From positions 1 to 62,135 of the forward strand of contig DUOG01000031.1 in assembly GCA_012838945.1 (NCBI GenBank): a DNA stretch of 62,135 nt, given 5' to 3'. The notes under the pieces are model-generated. The model was not told the origin of the DNA. It did not search any database and saw nothing but the letters and a program-made list of their open reading frames with translations. Below, in pieces: positions 17,908-25,592 of this stretch. Position numbers and translations under genes: made by a program. Source of the DNA: Acholeplasmataceae bacterium (lineage in GTDB: Bacteria; Bacillota_I; Bacilli_A; ML615J-28; CAG-313). Position 1 is the first letter of the stretch; each line of letters opens with the position of its first letter.

Positions 17908-17980
17908 AATTTCACCCCGTATACTAATATTAAACAATACTAGTGTTGAAAATTAGCATATTGGGCGAAACATCAAGAGA

Positions 17981-18008
17981 AAATAAAAGAGGCAGTTATT
18001 ACTACCTC
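17981..18008 (-). terminator. Terminator after rpmG
   Basis: On the minus strand GAGGTAGT-AATA-ACTGCCTC (8 bp with one G-T pair) is followed by TTTTATTT. Confidence 0.7.
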
Positions 18009-18015
18009 CCGTTTA

Positions 18016-18171
18016 CTATCTCTTAGTTTTTTCTCTGTGGACTGTCTGTTTGCGACAACGTGGACAATACTTCTTTAACTCTAAACGATCTGGATTGTTA
18101 CGTTTATTTTTAGGAGTTAAATAATTTTCCTCTTCACAAACAGTACATCTTAATAATACATTGATACGCAT
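18016..18171 (-). CDS. rpmG: Ribosomal protein L33 (zinc-binding form)
   Basis: A 51-residue basic protein of the 50S subunit. It starts [19 protein letters not shown] and carries two CxxC pairs (CTVC at 9-12, CPRC at 36-39), the zinc-binding C+ type of bL33; paralogues without cysteines are used under zinc starvation in other Firmicutes. A perfect AGGAGG lies 7 nt before the ATG. It is monocistronic, with promoter and terminator both visible. Confidence 0.96.
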   Translation of the reverse strand: MRINVLLRCTVCEEENYLTPKNKRNNPDRLELKKYCPRCRKQTVHREKTKR

Positions 18172-18197
18172 TCTAGTTCCTCCTAAATCATAGTCGT

Positions 18198-18226
18198 ATT
18201 ATACTATAAATCTTGTTAAATTGCAA
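18198..18226 (-). promoter_or_regulatory. Promoter for rpmG
   Basis: TTGCAA (18221-18226) and TATAAT (18198-18203) on the minus strand are 17 nt apart. The element lies across the 3' end of the preceding 231-residue gene. Confidence 0.65.
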
Positions 18227-18894
18227 GGATTATCAAAATACTTTTTTATACTATTTTTAAATTTTTCAATATTATAGCGAAATTCTAGACAGTCATTAGC
18301 CTCTTTCGTTGTATTATCATCAAAAAAACGGCAGTTAGGGGTATATAAATACAATTTTTTAAGATTGTTTTTAATCACCAAAGATGATTCAGGTTTTTCA
18401 CAATATACAACGAAGGGAATTCCTAAGCGTTCTAGATACAAATCAACGTAATCACTTTGTTGATTTTGATTACTAATTAACACTCCTAAAAGACATTTTT
18501 CTGAATGGTAGAGACTACGAAAACTATCATAAAAGATATAACTAAGCCACCGAGAAGGATGAATGAAAAACTCACCAATTTTATAACTATAAAGATGAAT
18601 AATCAAAAATTCCTTTTTGGATATTACCTTTTTAACCACTTTTGCTTCAAGCATCTCACGAACAAAACAAAATATGTATTGTTGTTTATCCAATGAAAAG
18701 TAATTAAGATTAATAATCATTGTTGTATCTTTTATATAAGTAATTTCGCTTGAATTAAATACTTTTTTCATTAAGAAGTGAAATTTAAATGGATACTTTT
18801 GACACCAATCAATAATAAATTTTATAAAGGCTTTTTCAATATAATCATATTGGTAAAATGATAGGGTTAAGTCATCTTTGATTAAATAGTTCAT
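18199..18894 (-). CDS. Hypothetical protein, 231 residues
   Basis: I do not recognise this protein. It is soluble-looking, rich in Phe, Tyr and Lys, with no signal peptide, no clear membrane segment and no obvious motif. A cysteine pair occurs late (NPCNLTRF near the end, PNCRFF earlier) without a metal-site pattern. It lies 40 bp after rnjA on the same strand and before rpmG, so it may be the second gene of an rnjA transcript; no terminator is clear between them. The reading frame is long, uninterrupted and has the same AT-rich codon use as its neighbours, so it is probably real. Confidence 0.6.
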   Translation of the reverse strand: MNYLIKDDLTLSFYQYDYIEKAFIKFIIDWCQKYPFKFHFLMKKVFNSSEITYIKDTTMIINLNYFSLDKQQYIFCFVREMLEAKVVKKVISKKEFLIIHLYSYKIGEFFIHPSRWLSYIFYDSFRSLYHSEKCLLGVLISNQNQQSDYVDLYLERLGIPFVVYCEKPESSLVIKNNLKKLYLYTPNCRFFDDNTTKEANDCLEFRYNIEKFKNSIKKYFDNPCNLTRFIV

Positions 18895-18934
18895 TAACTC
18901 TTCACCAATAGATTATATGCCTGTCTTTTATATT

Positions 18935-20605
18935 CTAGACTTGAGTATCAATCAAGACTGGAATAATGATTGGTCGTTTGTGTACGGCCTTGTAGATTAT
19001 TTTTGATATTTCATCAGTTAAACTCTTTTTAAATCCGTTCCAATCAATTGCCCGTTTTTTCAAATAATTAGTAGCAATCTTATTAAAGGTAGTAACTATT
19101 TTATTGTGCAACTCTTCTTTATCATCAGAATACACAAAACCTTTAGTAACTATTTCAGGTCCAGTTAATATTTCTTGATTGCGGGCACTAATATTAGAAA
19201 TAACTAAGATTGCTCCTTCTTGAGCCAATACTTCGCGGTCTCTTAAAACTACTTCATTGATATCCCCAATGATGGATCCATCAACTAACACATCACCGAC
19301 TTCAACATTGGAATATCCCGTAACAGCTCCATTTTCAATATTAACAACTTGACCATTTTCAATGATAATAATATGATTATCATCATATCCATAGTCTTTG
19401 GCCACTTTAGCTTGTTCAATCAAGTGACGATATTCGCCCTTGATTGGTAAAACATATTTTGGTTTTAAGAGAGAGTACAATAATTTTAAATCCTCATTGT
19501 TAGCATGTGAACTTCTTAAAATATCTTTACCAATCTTTTCGATGCTAATATCTTCACGATTTAACATATCGATAGTTCTTTGAGCTATCTTTTCTGTACC
19601 TGGAACTGGTGTTGTCATCATTAAAATACTGTCATTAGAATTCAAATGAATCAGACGGTCTTGTTTTCTAATCATTCTTTGAAGTACATAAAATGGTTCA
19701 TGACGAACTCCTGTAACAATAACCACCATGTCATCAAATTCATTGGTATTTTTCTCATCAATAAACTTTAAATTAATAAAGTTTTCACTTGGTACTTTTA
19801 AGTACCCTGAGCTCATCGCAATATCAATAATGCGTTGTGCTTTCCGACCAATTATTGCAATTTTTCGGTTAGCGTCAACAGCTAGATTGATTATCTTTTG
19901 AATTCGATCTAGGTCAGTTGAAAAAGCAGTAACTATAACTCGTCCATTAGCATTATTCAAAGCATTGGTAACAGTATAGTTAAACATGTAATCAGTCGTA
20001 CTACGGTTTACAATTCCGGCACCAATACTTTCAGCCATCAACAATAGTACATTTTGCTTTCCTAAATCGGTAATCTTTTCAAATGAAGTTTTATAACGAG
20101 TTGGTGCATTTTGATTAAAGTTAAAGTCAGTACAATAGACAATGACACCATCAGGTGTATGTAATGCAATAGCAATAGATTCTGGAATACTGTGAGTAGT
20201 ATTATAAAAAGAAACTATGACATTATTAAACTTTAATGTTTTATTTTCATTAATTCGATACAACCGATAATCTTCATAATTCATATTGTTTTCGGTTAAA
20301 AAATCTTCAATTAATGAAATGGTAAAATGAGTACCATAGACTCGTATATTTATATTTGATAATAAATATGATATTGCTCCAATATGGTCTTCATGACCAT
20401 GTGAGATAAATAGTCCTTCAATTCGATCTTTGTTTTCAATTAAGTAGTTAATATCAGGAACAACCGCATCGACTCCATAGAGGTCAACTGATGGGTATTT
20501 AAGGCCTGCATCTATTACAAAAATACGATCGTCAACTTCAACAACAACCATATTTTTTCCGTTTTCGCCGAGGCCTCCCAAGGCAAATACATTAATCTTA
20601 CTCAT
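18935..20605 (-). CDS. rnjA: Ribonuclease J
   Basis: RNase J is a 5'-3' exonuclease and endonuclease of the metallo-beta-lactamase/beta-CASP group central to mRNA decay and rRNA maturation in Firmicutes. The zinc-site motif SHGHEDHIGAI lies near residue 75, preceded by FALGGLGENGKNM and FVIDAGLKYP. The beta-CASP region and the C-terminal motif RSSHANNEDLKLL and PIKGEYRHL are present. I start at the ATG at 20605 (556 residues, usual length), which has AAGGT upstream; the longer reading is leader sequence. The leader holds a terminator-like hairpin. Confidence 0.95.
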   Translation of the reverse strand: MSKINVFALGGLGENGKNMVVVEVDDRIFVIDAGLKYPSVDLYGVDAVVPDINYLIENKDRIEGLFISHGHEDHIGAISYLLSNINIRVYGTHFTISLIEDFLTENNMNYEDYRLYRINENKTLKFNNVIVSFYNTTHSIPESIAIALHTPDGVIVYCTDFNFNQNAPTRYKTSFEKITDLGKQNVLLLMAESIGAGIVNRSTTDYMFNYTVTNALNNANGRVIVTAFSTDLDRIQKIINLAVDANRKIAIIGRKAQRIIDIAMSSGYLKVPSENFINLKFIDEKNTNEFDDMVVIVTGVRHEPFYVLQRMIRKQDRLIHLNSNDSILMMTTPVPGTEKIAQRTIDMLNREDISIEKIGKDILRSSHANNEDLKLLYSLLKPKYVLPIKGEYRHLIEQAKVAKDYGYDDNHIIIIENGQVVNIENGAVTGYSNVEVGDVLVDGSIIGDINEVVLRDREVLAQEGAILVISNISARNQEILTGPEIVTKGFVYSDDKEELHNKIVTTFNKIATNYLKKRAIDWNGFKKSLTDEISKIIYKAVHKRPIIIPVLIDTQV

Positions 20606-20627
20606 ACGATTATACCTTCTTTCATAA

Positions 20628-20658
20628 GAAAATAAAAGAGGCTCCCCACTCCTCTTCT
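20628..20658 (-). terminator. Terminator-like hairpin in the rnjA leader
   Basis: On the minus strand AGAAGAGG pairs with CCTCTTTT (8 bp, one G-T) around a 9 nt loop, followed by ATTTTC. It lies downstream of a strong promoter and only about 22 nt before the rnjA ATG, so it may attenuate rnjA; it could also end the spoVA transcript. Confidence 0.5.
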
Positions 20659-20675
20659 TTTTTATACTGCACTTG

Positions 20676-20704
20676 ATTATAGCATAAAATGGTACCATTT
20701 ACAA
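20676..20704 (-). promoter_or_regulatory. rnjA promoter with a 14 bp palindrome in the spacer
   Basis: TTGTAA (20699-20704) and TATAAT (20676-20681) are 17 nt apart on the minus strand. AAATGGTACCATTT at 20687-20700 is a perfect palindrome between them, a possible operator site. Confidence 0.6.
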
Positions 20705-20748
20705 TCAATATACATCATAAGGCGGGTCAGTATTCCTTTAATACACCT

Positions 20749-22185
20749 TTAATTTTTCTTCTTGTTTTTAGAAAAAGGACGCATTGTATAAGGAAATCGG
20801 ATAACTTGACGAACCAATTTTCCCAATTTGAAAGGAACAAGAGGATAAAGGTATGGCCTTGTAAAACTTTTTAATGAAGCAAGATAAATAAATAACAAAA
20901 TTAAACCACCTATTAGTCCCCAAATATCAAAAAATAAAATCCCAATCAAAAGCAACAACTTTGAAATTTTATTGGCTAAACTTAATTCATAGCTTGGAGT
21001 AATATAAGAACCAATAGCTGAGATGGAACCTAACAAGACAATAATTTCAGTAAATAATCCTACTGTAATTGCTATCTCACCAATGATAACTCCAGCAACT
21101 AGACCCATAGCTGTGGAAAGTGAGTTAGGTGTATGAATCGAAGCCATTCGTAAAAATTCAATTCCTACTTCGGCTAGTATTATCTGAAAAAACACTTCAG
21201 TTCGAGTGTCATCTCCTATTTCAAACAAACCTCTAAAGAAAGCAGGAATGATATCCCGACTAGACAAGAGGGCAAACCATAAAGGTATTAATAAAAAGGA
21301 AGCAAAAATTCCAATAAAACGTAAAATCCTTAAGTAAGTTCCAGCTAATGGCGTTTGTCGATATTCTTCAGCATGTTGCATATGATCAAAGATAGATACC
21401 GGTCCTAAGATAACACTAGGTGATGTATCTACAATAATCGCAAACATTCCCTGATACAGATGGACTGATAATGTATCGGGTCTTTCAGTGTAGCGAACAA
21501 GCGGATAAGGCGAAAAATTTGATTCCAGTAGCAATTCTTCTAAGGCTTTATCACTCATTGTAATTTCATCAGTATCAATTTGTTTAAGGCGCAACTTTAC
21601 ATAATCAATAATTTTTTGGTCAACATAACCATCGATATAAGTCAAACAAAGATCAGTTTTACTGACTTTACCTACTTGATGATACTCCATTCTGAGTTTT
21701 CCGGTTCGAATACGGCGTCTAACCAAGGCAATATTTATCGCAAAGTTTTCGGTAAAACCATCGCGACTGCCACGGACTACCTTTTCACTATCCGGTTCAG
21801 CAATACTTCTTCCGGGATATTTTCTAATATCAAGAGTGATAGCTTCATCAGAATTCTCAACGATAATTGCTACTAAACCATTTAATACACTATTAACTAC
21901 CGAATCAATTTCCTTAGTTACCCCTACCGCATGATATGAAATATTTGCAAGTAATGAATTGAAAAAGGTATTTTGATTATTAGATGTATTTATCTCAAAT
22001 TTTAATAATCCATCAATAACTTCTGTTAATAAAGCTCCATCAATCATAAAGGTGAGAAAATATAAGCGAATTCGATGTCCTTGAATTAAGAAGTCGCGGG
22101 TATCAATATCAAAGGAGTAATCAATTCCCAATAAGTCATTAATCTGATCAGCATTTTGTTGATAATCTAATGATAAATTGGTCAC
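20749..22185 (-). CDS. spoVAF: Spore germination protein SpoVAF (GerA family)
   Basis: A 478-residue protein of the GerA/SpoVAF family, placed in the inner spore membrane and involved in germinant signalling and ion or dipicolinate release. The N-terminal soluble region carries FLIQGHRIRLYFLTFMIDG, the middle has the family block SPYPLVRYTERPD with VILGPVSIFDHMQ, and four to five hydrophobic segments follow (about 285-440). It ends with the conserved KSFTRPYLYPLVPF stretch. The gene is last in the spoVA run, 10 bp after spoVAE, matching the Bacillus order spoVAC-AD-AE-AF. Confidence 0.92.
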   Translation of the reverse strand: MTNLSLDYQQNADQINDLLGIDYSFDIDTRDFLIQGHRIRLYFLTFMIDGALLTEVIDGLLKFEINTSNNQNTFFNSLLANISYHAVGVTKEIDSVVNSVLNGLVAIIVENSDEAITLDIRKYPGRSIAEPDSEKVVRGSRDGFTENFAINIALVRRRIRTGKLRMEYHQVGKVSKTDLCLTYIDGYVDQKIIDYVKLRLKQIDTDEITMSDKALEELLLESNFSPYPLVRYTERPDTLSVHLYQGMFAIIVDTSPSVILGPVSIFDHMQHAEEYRQTPLAGTYLRILRFIGIFASFLLIPLWFALLSSRDIIPAFFRGLFEIGDDTRTEVFFQIILAEVGIEFLRMASIHTPNSLSTAMGLVAGVIIGEIAITVGLFTEIIVLLGSISAIGSYITPSYELSLANKISKLLLLIGILFFDIWGLIGGLILLFIYLASLKSFTRPYLYPLVPFKLGKLVRQVIRFPYTMRPFSKNKKKN

Positions 22186-22195
22186 AACATCACTT

Positions 22196-22555
22196 TTATC
22201 CTTTAGGCTTAAAGATCAATGCCGCAAAAAAAGCAAAGACAATGGCAGCAGTAATACCAGTTGCTGTGAGGGTAAAGATACCAGAAGCCAGTCCTAATAT
22301 ACCTTGACTGAGAGCCCCTTCTACCGCTGCTTGAGTAAGGGAATGACCAAAACTTGATATCGGTACTAAAGCACCCGCTCCACCAATTTCAACTAAATAA
22401 TCATAGATGTTAAAGAATTCTAAAAAAGCCCCTATCACTACAAATAATACCGTTATGTGAATGGGAAGTAATTTAAAATAATCTAACAATAATTGTCCTA
22501 TTAAACAAATCGTACCACCAATTAAAAACGCATATAAAAACGTACTGATTGGCAT
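22196..22555 (-). CDS. spoVAE: Stage V sporulation protein AE (SpoVAEB type)
   Basis: A 119-residue membrane protein with about three or four hydrophobic helices, part of the SpoVA channel that moves Ca-dipicolinic acid into and out of spores. It shows the family pattern FLIGGTICLIGQLLLDY and GALVPISSFGHSLTQAAVEGA near residue 60. It belongs to the same superfamily as SpoVAC: the GGxxCxxGQxLL and VPISxFxxS motifs are shared. It is placed directly after spoVAD (adjacent, no gap) and before spoVAF. The separate soluble spoVAEA gene of Bacillus is missing. Confidence 0.93.
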   Translation of the reverse strand: MPISTFLYAFLIGGTICLIGQLLLDYFKLLPIHITVLFVVIGAFLEFFNIYDYLVEIGGAGALVPISSFGHSLTQAAVEGALSQGILGLASGIFTLTATGITAAIVFAFFAALIFKPKG

Positions 22556-23563
22556 TTAATCAATCCTTTCTAGTGATATTGCATGTGCAATTCCCGGAAT
22601 AGTTTCTTTTTGAGCAGTGACGATTGGATTAAGGAGTGCTCCTGTAGCCACAATTAGGGCTTTTTTTATTGCGCCAGTAAGTAATTGGTGATAAATATAA
22701 CTATAACTAACGATTCCACAACAGCCACATCCACTTCCCCCAGCAAACACTGGTTGAGTATTAATATCAAAAATCATCAAACCACAATCATTGTAATTGG
22801 CACTGACATTATAATTATGAAGTTCTAAAATCTCTCTTAACACTTTTGAACCATATTTAGATAAATCGCCAGTTACTATCAAATCATATTCACTTGGTCC
22901 AATGTTAAAGTCCTCGAAGTGATCTATAATAGTTTGGGCGGCTGATGGAGCCATTGATCGCCCTAAATCGGAAGCATTTTTAATTTTAGGATCATAAACC
23001 CGTCCAATTGTTGCTCTCTTAACTTGAATAGGGCTTCTAATATTAGTCAAAAGCCCAGCAGCAGCTCCAGTAACCGTATATGTCGTCTCTGGTGGTTTCT
23101 GACCGCCATATTCAGTTGGATTTCGAAATTGACGTTCGCTAGTAGCGTTATGAGAACTCGTAGTACATATGATTTTACTTCCAAACCCACCATCAATGAA
23201 AGCAGAACCAATAAGTAGCCCTTCTACACTGGTTGAACAAGCACCGTAGATTCCCAAATAAGGAGCACCAAGATCACGCATTACGTAGTTACTGATAACA
23301 ACTTGATTAATTAAATCACCAGCTAAAATACAATCAATATCCTTGATATCTAAATTAGCTTTATCTAGTAAAAGATCAATTGCGTCTGCCATTAAGCGCA
23401 TTTCGGCCTTTTCCCAACTATCTTCACCACAATATAAATCTTGATAGCTCTTATCAAAATATCCGCCTAAAGGTCCTTGTTTCTCCAAAGCACCCGTTAC
23501 AGTAGTCGTTTCTGCCAGAAAAGCGTTCTCAAATTCTAAGCTATATTTTCCTACTTTACCCAT
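22556..23563 (-). CDS. spoVAD: Stage V sporulation protein AD
   Basis: A 335-residue soluble protein with a thiolase-like fold that binds dipicolinic acid at the spore inner membrane for uptake. The start KYSLEFENAFLAETTTVTG and the segments QGPLGGYFD, GIYGACSTSVEGLLIG and ICTTSSHNATSERQFR are typical of SpoVAD, and the end holds SGCGCCGIV. It retains a Cys where thiolases have the nucleophile (GACST), but the family is not catalytic as far as known. It sits between spoVAC and spoVAE with 2 bp and 0 bp gaps. Confidence 0.95.
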   Translation of the reverse strand: MGKVGKYSLEFENAFLAETTTVTGALEKQGPLGGYFDKSYQDLYCGEDSWEKAEMRLMADAIDLLLDKANLDIKDIDCILAGDLINQVVISNYVMRDLGAPYLGIYGACSTSVEGLLIGSAFIDGGFGSKIICTTSSHNATSERQFRNPTEYGGQKPPETTYTVTGAAAGLLTNIRSPIQVKRATIGRVYDPKIKNASDLGRSMAPSAAQTIIDHFEDFNIGPSEYDLIVTGDLSKYGSKVLREILELHNYNVSANYNDCGLMIFDINTQPVFAGGSGCGCCGIVSYSYIYHQLLTGAIKKALIVATGALLNPIVTAQKETIPGIAHAISLERID

Positions 23564-23565
23564 GA

Positions 23566-24009
23566 TTATATCCCAATCCTAAATACATATTTGATAAAAC
23601 CAAAGACAATTGCTGACACTACACCAGCAGTTATTACCGCCCCTGCCAATTTAAAAAGATTCGTCATAATACCTAAAACAAGACCCTCACTCTTACTTTC
23701 AATTGCTGCCGAAGCCATTGAATTAGCGAATCCGCTAATTGGCACCAGTGTTCCCACTCCAGCGTATTGCCCGATTTTATCATAAATACCTAATCCGGTT
23801 AACACAACCGAAATAAAAACAATTGTAACTGACATTAAACTAATGGCTTGGGCTCGATCTAATTTAATCTCATATTGATATAGCCAAAGGAGAAATTGAC
23901 CAAAAACACAAATTAGACCACCGACAAAAAAGGCTCTAATACAATTTTTAAGGATTGGTCTTTTTACTTCATTTTGCTTTAAAACGTCTTGAACTATACT
24001 TTTTTTCAT
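23566..24009 (-). CDS. spoVAC: Stage V sporulation protein AC
   Basis: A 147-residue membrane protein of the dipicolinate channel; in Bacillus SpoVAC behaves as a mechanosensitive channel. About three to four hydrophobic segments, with RAFFVGGLICVFGQFLLWLY near 26-45 and GTLVPISGFANSMASAAIES near 85-104, match the family. It is the first spoVA gene here: spoVAA and spoVAB, found upstream in Bacillus, are missing. A forespore-type promoter lies 15-44 bp upstream and an AGGTGAT ribosome site precedes the ATG. Confidence 0.94.
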   Translation of the reverse strand: MKKSIVQDVLKQNEVKRPILKNCIRAFFVGGLICVFGQFLLWLYQYEIKLDRAQAISLMSVTIVFISVVLTGLGIYDKIGQYAGVGTLVPISGFANSMASAAIESKSEGLVLGIMTNLFKLAGAVITAGVVSAIVFGFIKYVFRIGI

Positions 24010-24023
24010 ATTATCACCTATGA

Positions 24024-24053
24024 TATTTTGTCGCTTTTAGTGTTAAATTATGC
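24024..24053 (-). promoter_or_regulatory. Forespore (sigma-G/sigma-F-like) promoter for spoVAC
   Basis: On the minus strand GCATA (24049-24053) is 18 nt from CAAAATA (24024-24030). The sigma-G consensus is GHATR-18-CATNNTA; only one fixed -10 base differs. It falls between the sigF terminator and spoVAC. Confidence 0.6.
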
Positions 24054-24079
24054 AAAAAAGGCTAATCAACCGATTAACC
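24054..24079 (-). terminator. Terminator at the sigF stop codon
   Basis: On the minus strand GGTTAATC-GGTT-GATTAGCC (8 bp, one G-T) is followed by six T. The sigF stop (24074-24076) lies inside the stem, separating the spoIIA and spoVA transcripts. Confidence 0.7.
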
Positions 24080-24679
24080 TTTCCTTAATTTATTCATAAT
24101 TTTTTTCAGTTTTCGAGAAATTGTTGTTTGCGATAATTTCAATCGCTTGGCTATTTCACTTTGACTTAAATTCTCATAAAATCTCAATTTAATTAACCGC
24201 TCTTCATTAGGAGTAAGGATACTAAAGTCAATGGAATTTTTATTAAAAAAGGGAATGGTAATTCCCAGATTCTCTATTTTATCAAGTGAGATCACACCAG
24301 AAACATGACCACAGGCAATGGCCACATTTTCCACAGTTGTATTGTATTTGGTTGCCATTTCTTGATAACTCAAGCAATCATTTTCAAAAGCAATTGATTT
24401 TATTAGTGGTTGAAAATAAGTGCTTATCCTGATAATCCGATCTTGTCGCAACTCTTTTTTAATATTCCCAACAATAAAAGGCATTGCATATGTGCTAAAG
24501 GCAAAACCTTTAGAATTATCAAAACGTTGTGCCGCTTTAAATAAACCCATTAATCCAGCTTGGATTAAGTCATCACGATCAAAACTACTGACCTTTAGTT
24601 TATTGACAACCTTATATACTAATCCGATATTAGTTCTTACAACTTCCTCACTATTTATAGGTGAGATCGGAGTCCTCAT
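24074..24679 (-). CDS. sigF: Sporulation sigma factor, SigF (SpoIIAC) type
   Basis: An RNA polymerase sigma-70 family factor. Region 2 is clear: NIGLVYKVVNKL, DRDDLIQAGLMGLFKAAQRF and FSTYAMPFIVGNIKKELRQD. Region 4 ends the protein with EERLIKLRFYENLSQSEIA and an HTH (KRLKLSQTTISRKLKKI). Region 3 is poorly conserved. From the ATG at 24679 it has 201 residues, about 50 fewer than B. subtilis SigF, lacking the N-terminal part before the NxxLV helix. The start overlaps spoIIAB by 29 bp and lacks a good ribosome site; an upstream in-frame start at 24742 would overlap more. Position after spoIIAA-spoIIAB supports SigF over SigG. Confidence 0.88.
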   Translation of the reverse strand: MRTPISPINSEEVVRTNIGLVYKVVNKLKVSSFDRDDLIQAGLMGLFKAAQRFDNSKGFAFSTYAMPFIVGNIKKELRQDRIIRISTYFQPLIKSIAFENDCLSYQEMATKYNTTVENVAIACGHVSGVISLDKIENLGITIPFFNKNSIDFSILTPNEERLIKLRFYENLSQSEIAKRLKLSQTTISRKLKKIMNKLRKG

Positions 24680-25100
24680 ATCTTTTAACCATATGGACTT
24701 TGGTTCCTTCATTAACGGTTGATTCGATTTCAAAATCGTCACTAAAGACTTCCATAATAGTGAACCCTAAACCCGCTCGCTCTTCTTCTGGGAGCGTAGA
24801 GAATAGTGGTTCTTTGGCTTTTTCTAAATCTGGTATGCCCACCCCATAGTCAATTACATCAATTCTGATTTCCTTGTCATCATAGGAAAGATGCATTTCT
24901 ACATCTTTAGTACGAACATTTTTATATCCATGGATAATAGCATTAGTAACAGCTTCAGAAACTAAGGTTTTAACCTCACTTATAACATTTAAATTTAAGT
25001 TAAGATTCATTAAAAAACTAACTGCTACTGCTCTCGCAAACGTGACATTTTCATGTCTTGATTTAAATCTAACCATCATTTCATTTGTAACTTCACTCAT
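24651..25100 (-). CDS. spoIIAB: Anti-sigma F factor and kinase SpoIIAB
   Basis: A 149-residue GHKL-fold serine kinase that holds SigF inactive and phosphorylates SpoIIAA. The N box VSEAVTNAIIHGYKN (~47-61), the G1 box IDVIDYGVGIPD (~74-85) and the G2 box ERAGLGFTIM (~106-115) are intact, and the start SEVTNEMMVRFKSRHENVTF resembles Bacillus SpoIIAB. The start overlaps the spoIIAA stop as TAATG. The end overlaps sigF, consistent with stoichiometric coupling of the anti-sigma and sigma factors. Confidence 0.95.
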   Translation of the reverse strand: MSEVTNEMMVRFKSRHENVTFARAVAVSFLMNLNLNLNVISEVKTLVSEAVTNAIIHGYKNVRTKDVEMHLSYDDKEIRIDVIDYGVGIPDLEKAKEPLFSTLPEEERAGLGFTIMEVFSDDFEIESTVNEGTKVHMVKRYEDSDLTYK

Positions 25101-25450
25101 TAGGCGACCTCCAAAAATTCTTGCGCTTCATCTTCATCTCGAGCAATTAAGCATATTTTTCTTAAACCCGATAGATTAACTAAACGCATAATCAAATCAT
25201 TAATGGAACATAAGACGATTTTTCCCGACCTTTTTTTCAATTGCGAGAACCGCCCAATAATATAACCGATGCCGCTACTATCCATAAAGGATAACTTCTC
25301 AAAGTTGAGAATCAAATGTTTGATATAATACTTTTCAAGGATCTCACATGTTCTAATCTTCAAAGACTCACATGTCATATGATCCAATTCACCATTAAAT
25401 CGAATAAAAAGGATATTTCTTTTAATCCCCATTTGTATACTTAGCCCCAT
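25100..25450 (-). CDS. spoIIAA: Anti-anti-sigma factor SpoIIAA
   Basis: A 116-residue STAS-domain protein. Unphosphorylated SpoIIAA removes SpoIIAB from SigF in the forespore. The phosphorylation site motif FMDSSGIGYIIGRF (Ser near 58-59) is intact, and the start MGLSIQMGIKRNILFIRFNG parallels Bacillus SpoIIAA, which supports the ATG at 25450 even though the AAGGA lies directly against it. First gene of spoIIAA-AB-sigF, with a sigma-H-type promoter about 90 bp upstream. Confidence 0.95.
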   Translation of the reverse strand: MGLSIQMGIKRNILFIRFNGELDHMTCESLKIRTCEILEKYYIKHLILNFEKLSFMDSSGIGYIIGRFSQLKKRSGKIVLCSINDLIMRLVNLSGLRKICLIARDEDEAQEFLEVA

Positions 25451-25540
25451 TCCTTATCACCGATTATATTTTAGCACACCACAATGCGAAAGAAAATGGA
25501 GATTATAAAAAAATTACAATAATTTTTTTCTAATTGATAA

Positions 25541-25568
25541 ATTCAAATCAAATTTGGTTAAATCCTAT
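25541..25568 (-). promoter_or_regulatory. Sigma-H-like promoter for spoIIAA-spoIIAB-sigF
   Basis: On the minus strand ATAGGATTT (25560-25568) is 12 nt from TTTGAAT (25541-25547). The sigma-H consensus RNAGGAWWW-N11/12-HGAAT is met in full. It lies in the 142 bp gap between dacF and spoIIAA, as in Bacillus. Confidence 0.62.
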
Positions 25569-25592
25569 CAATCCTTGTCAAACACCATCAAT

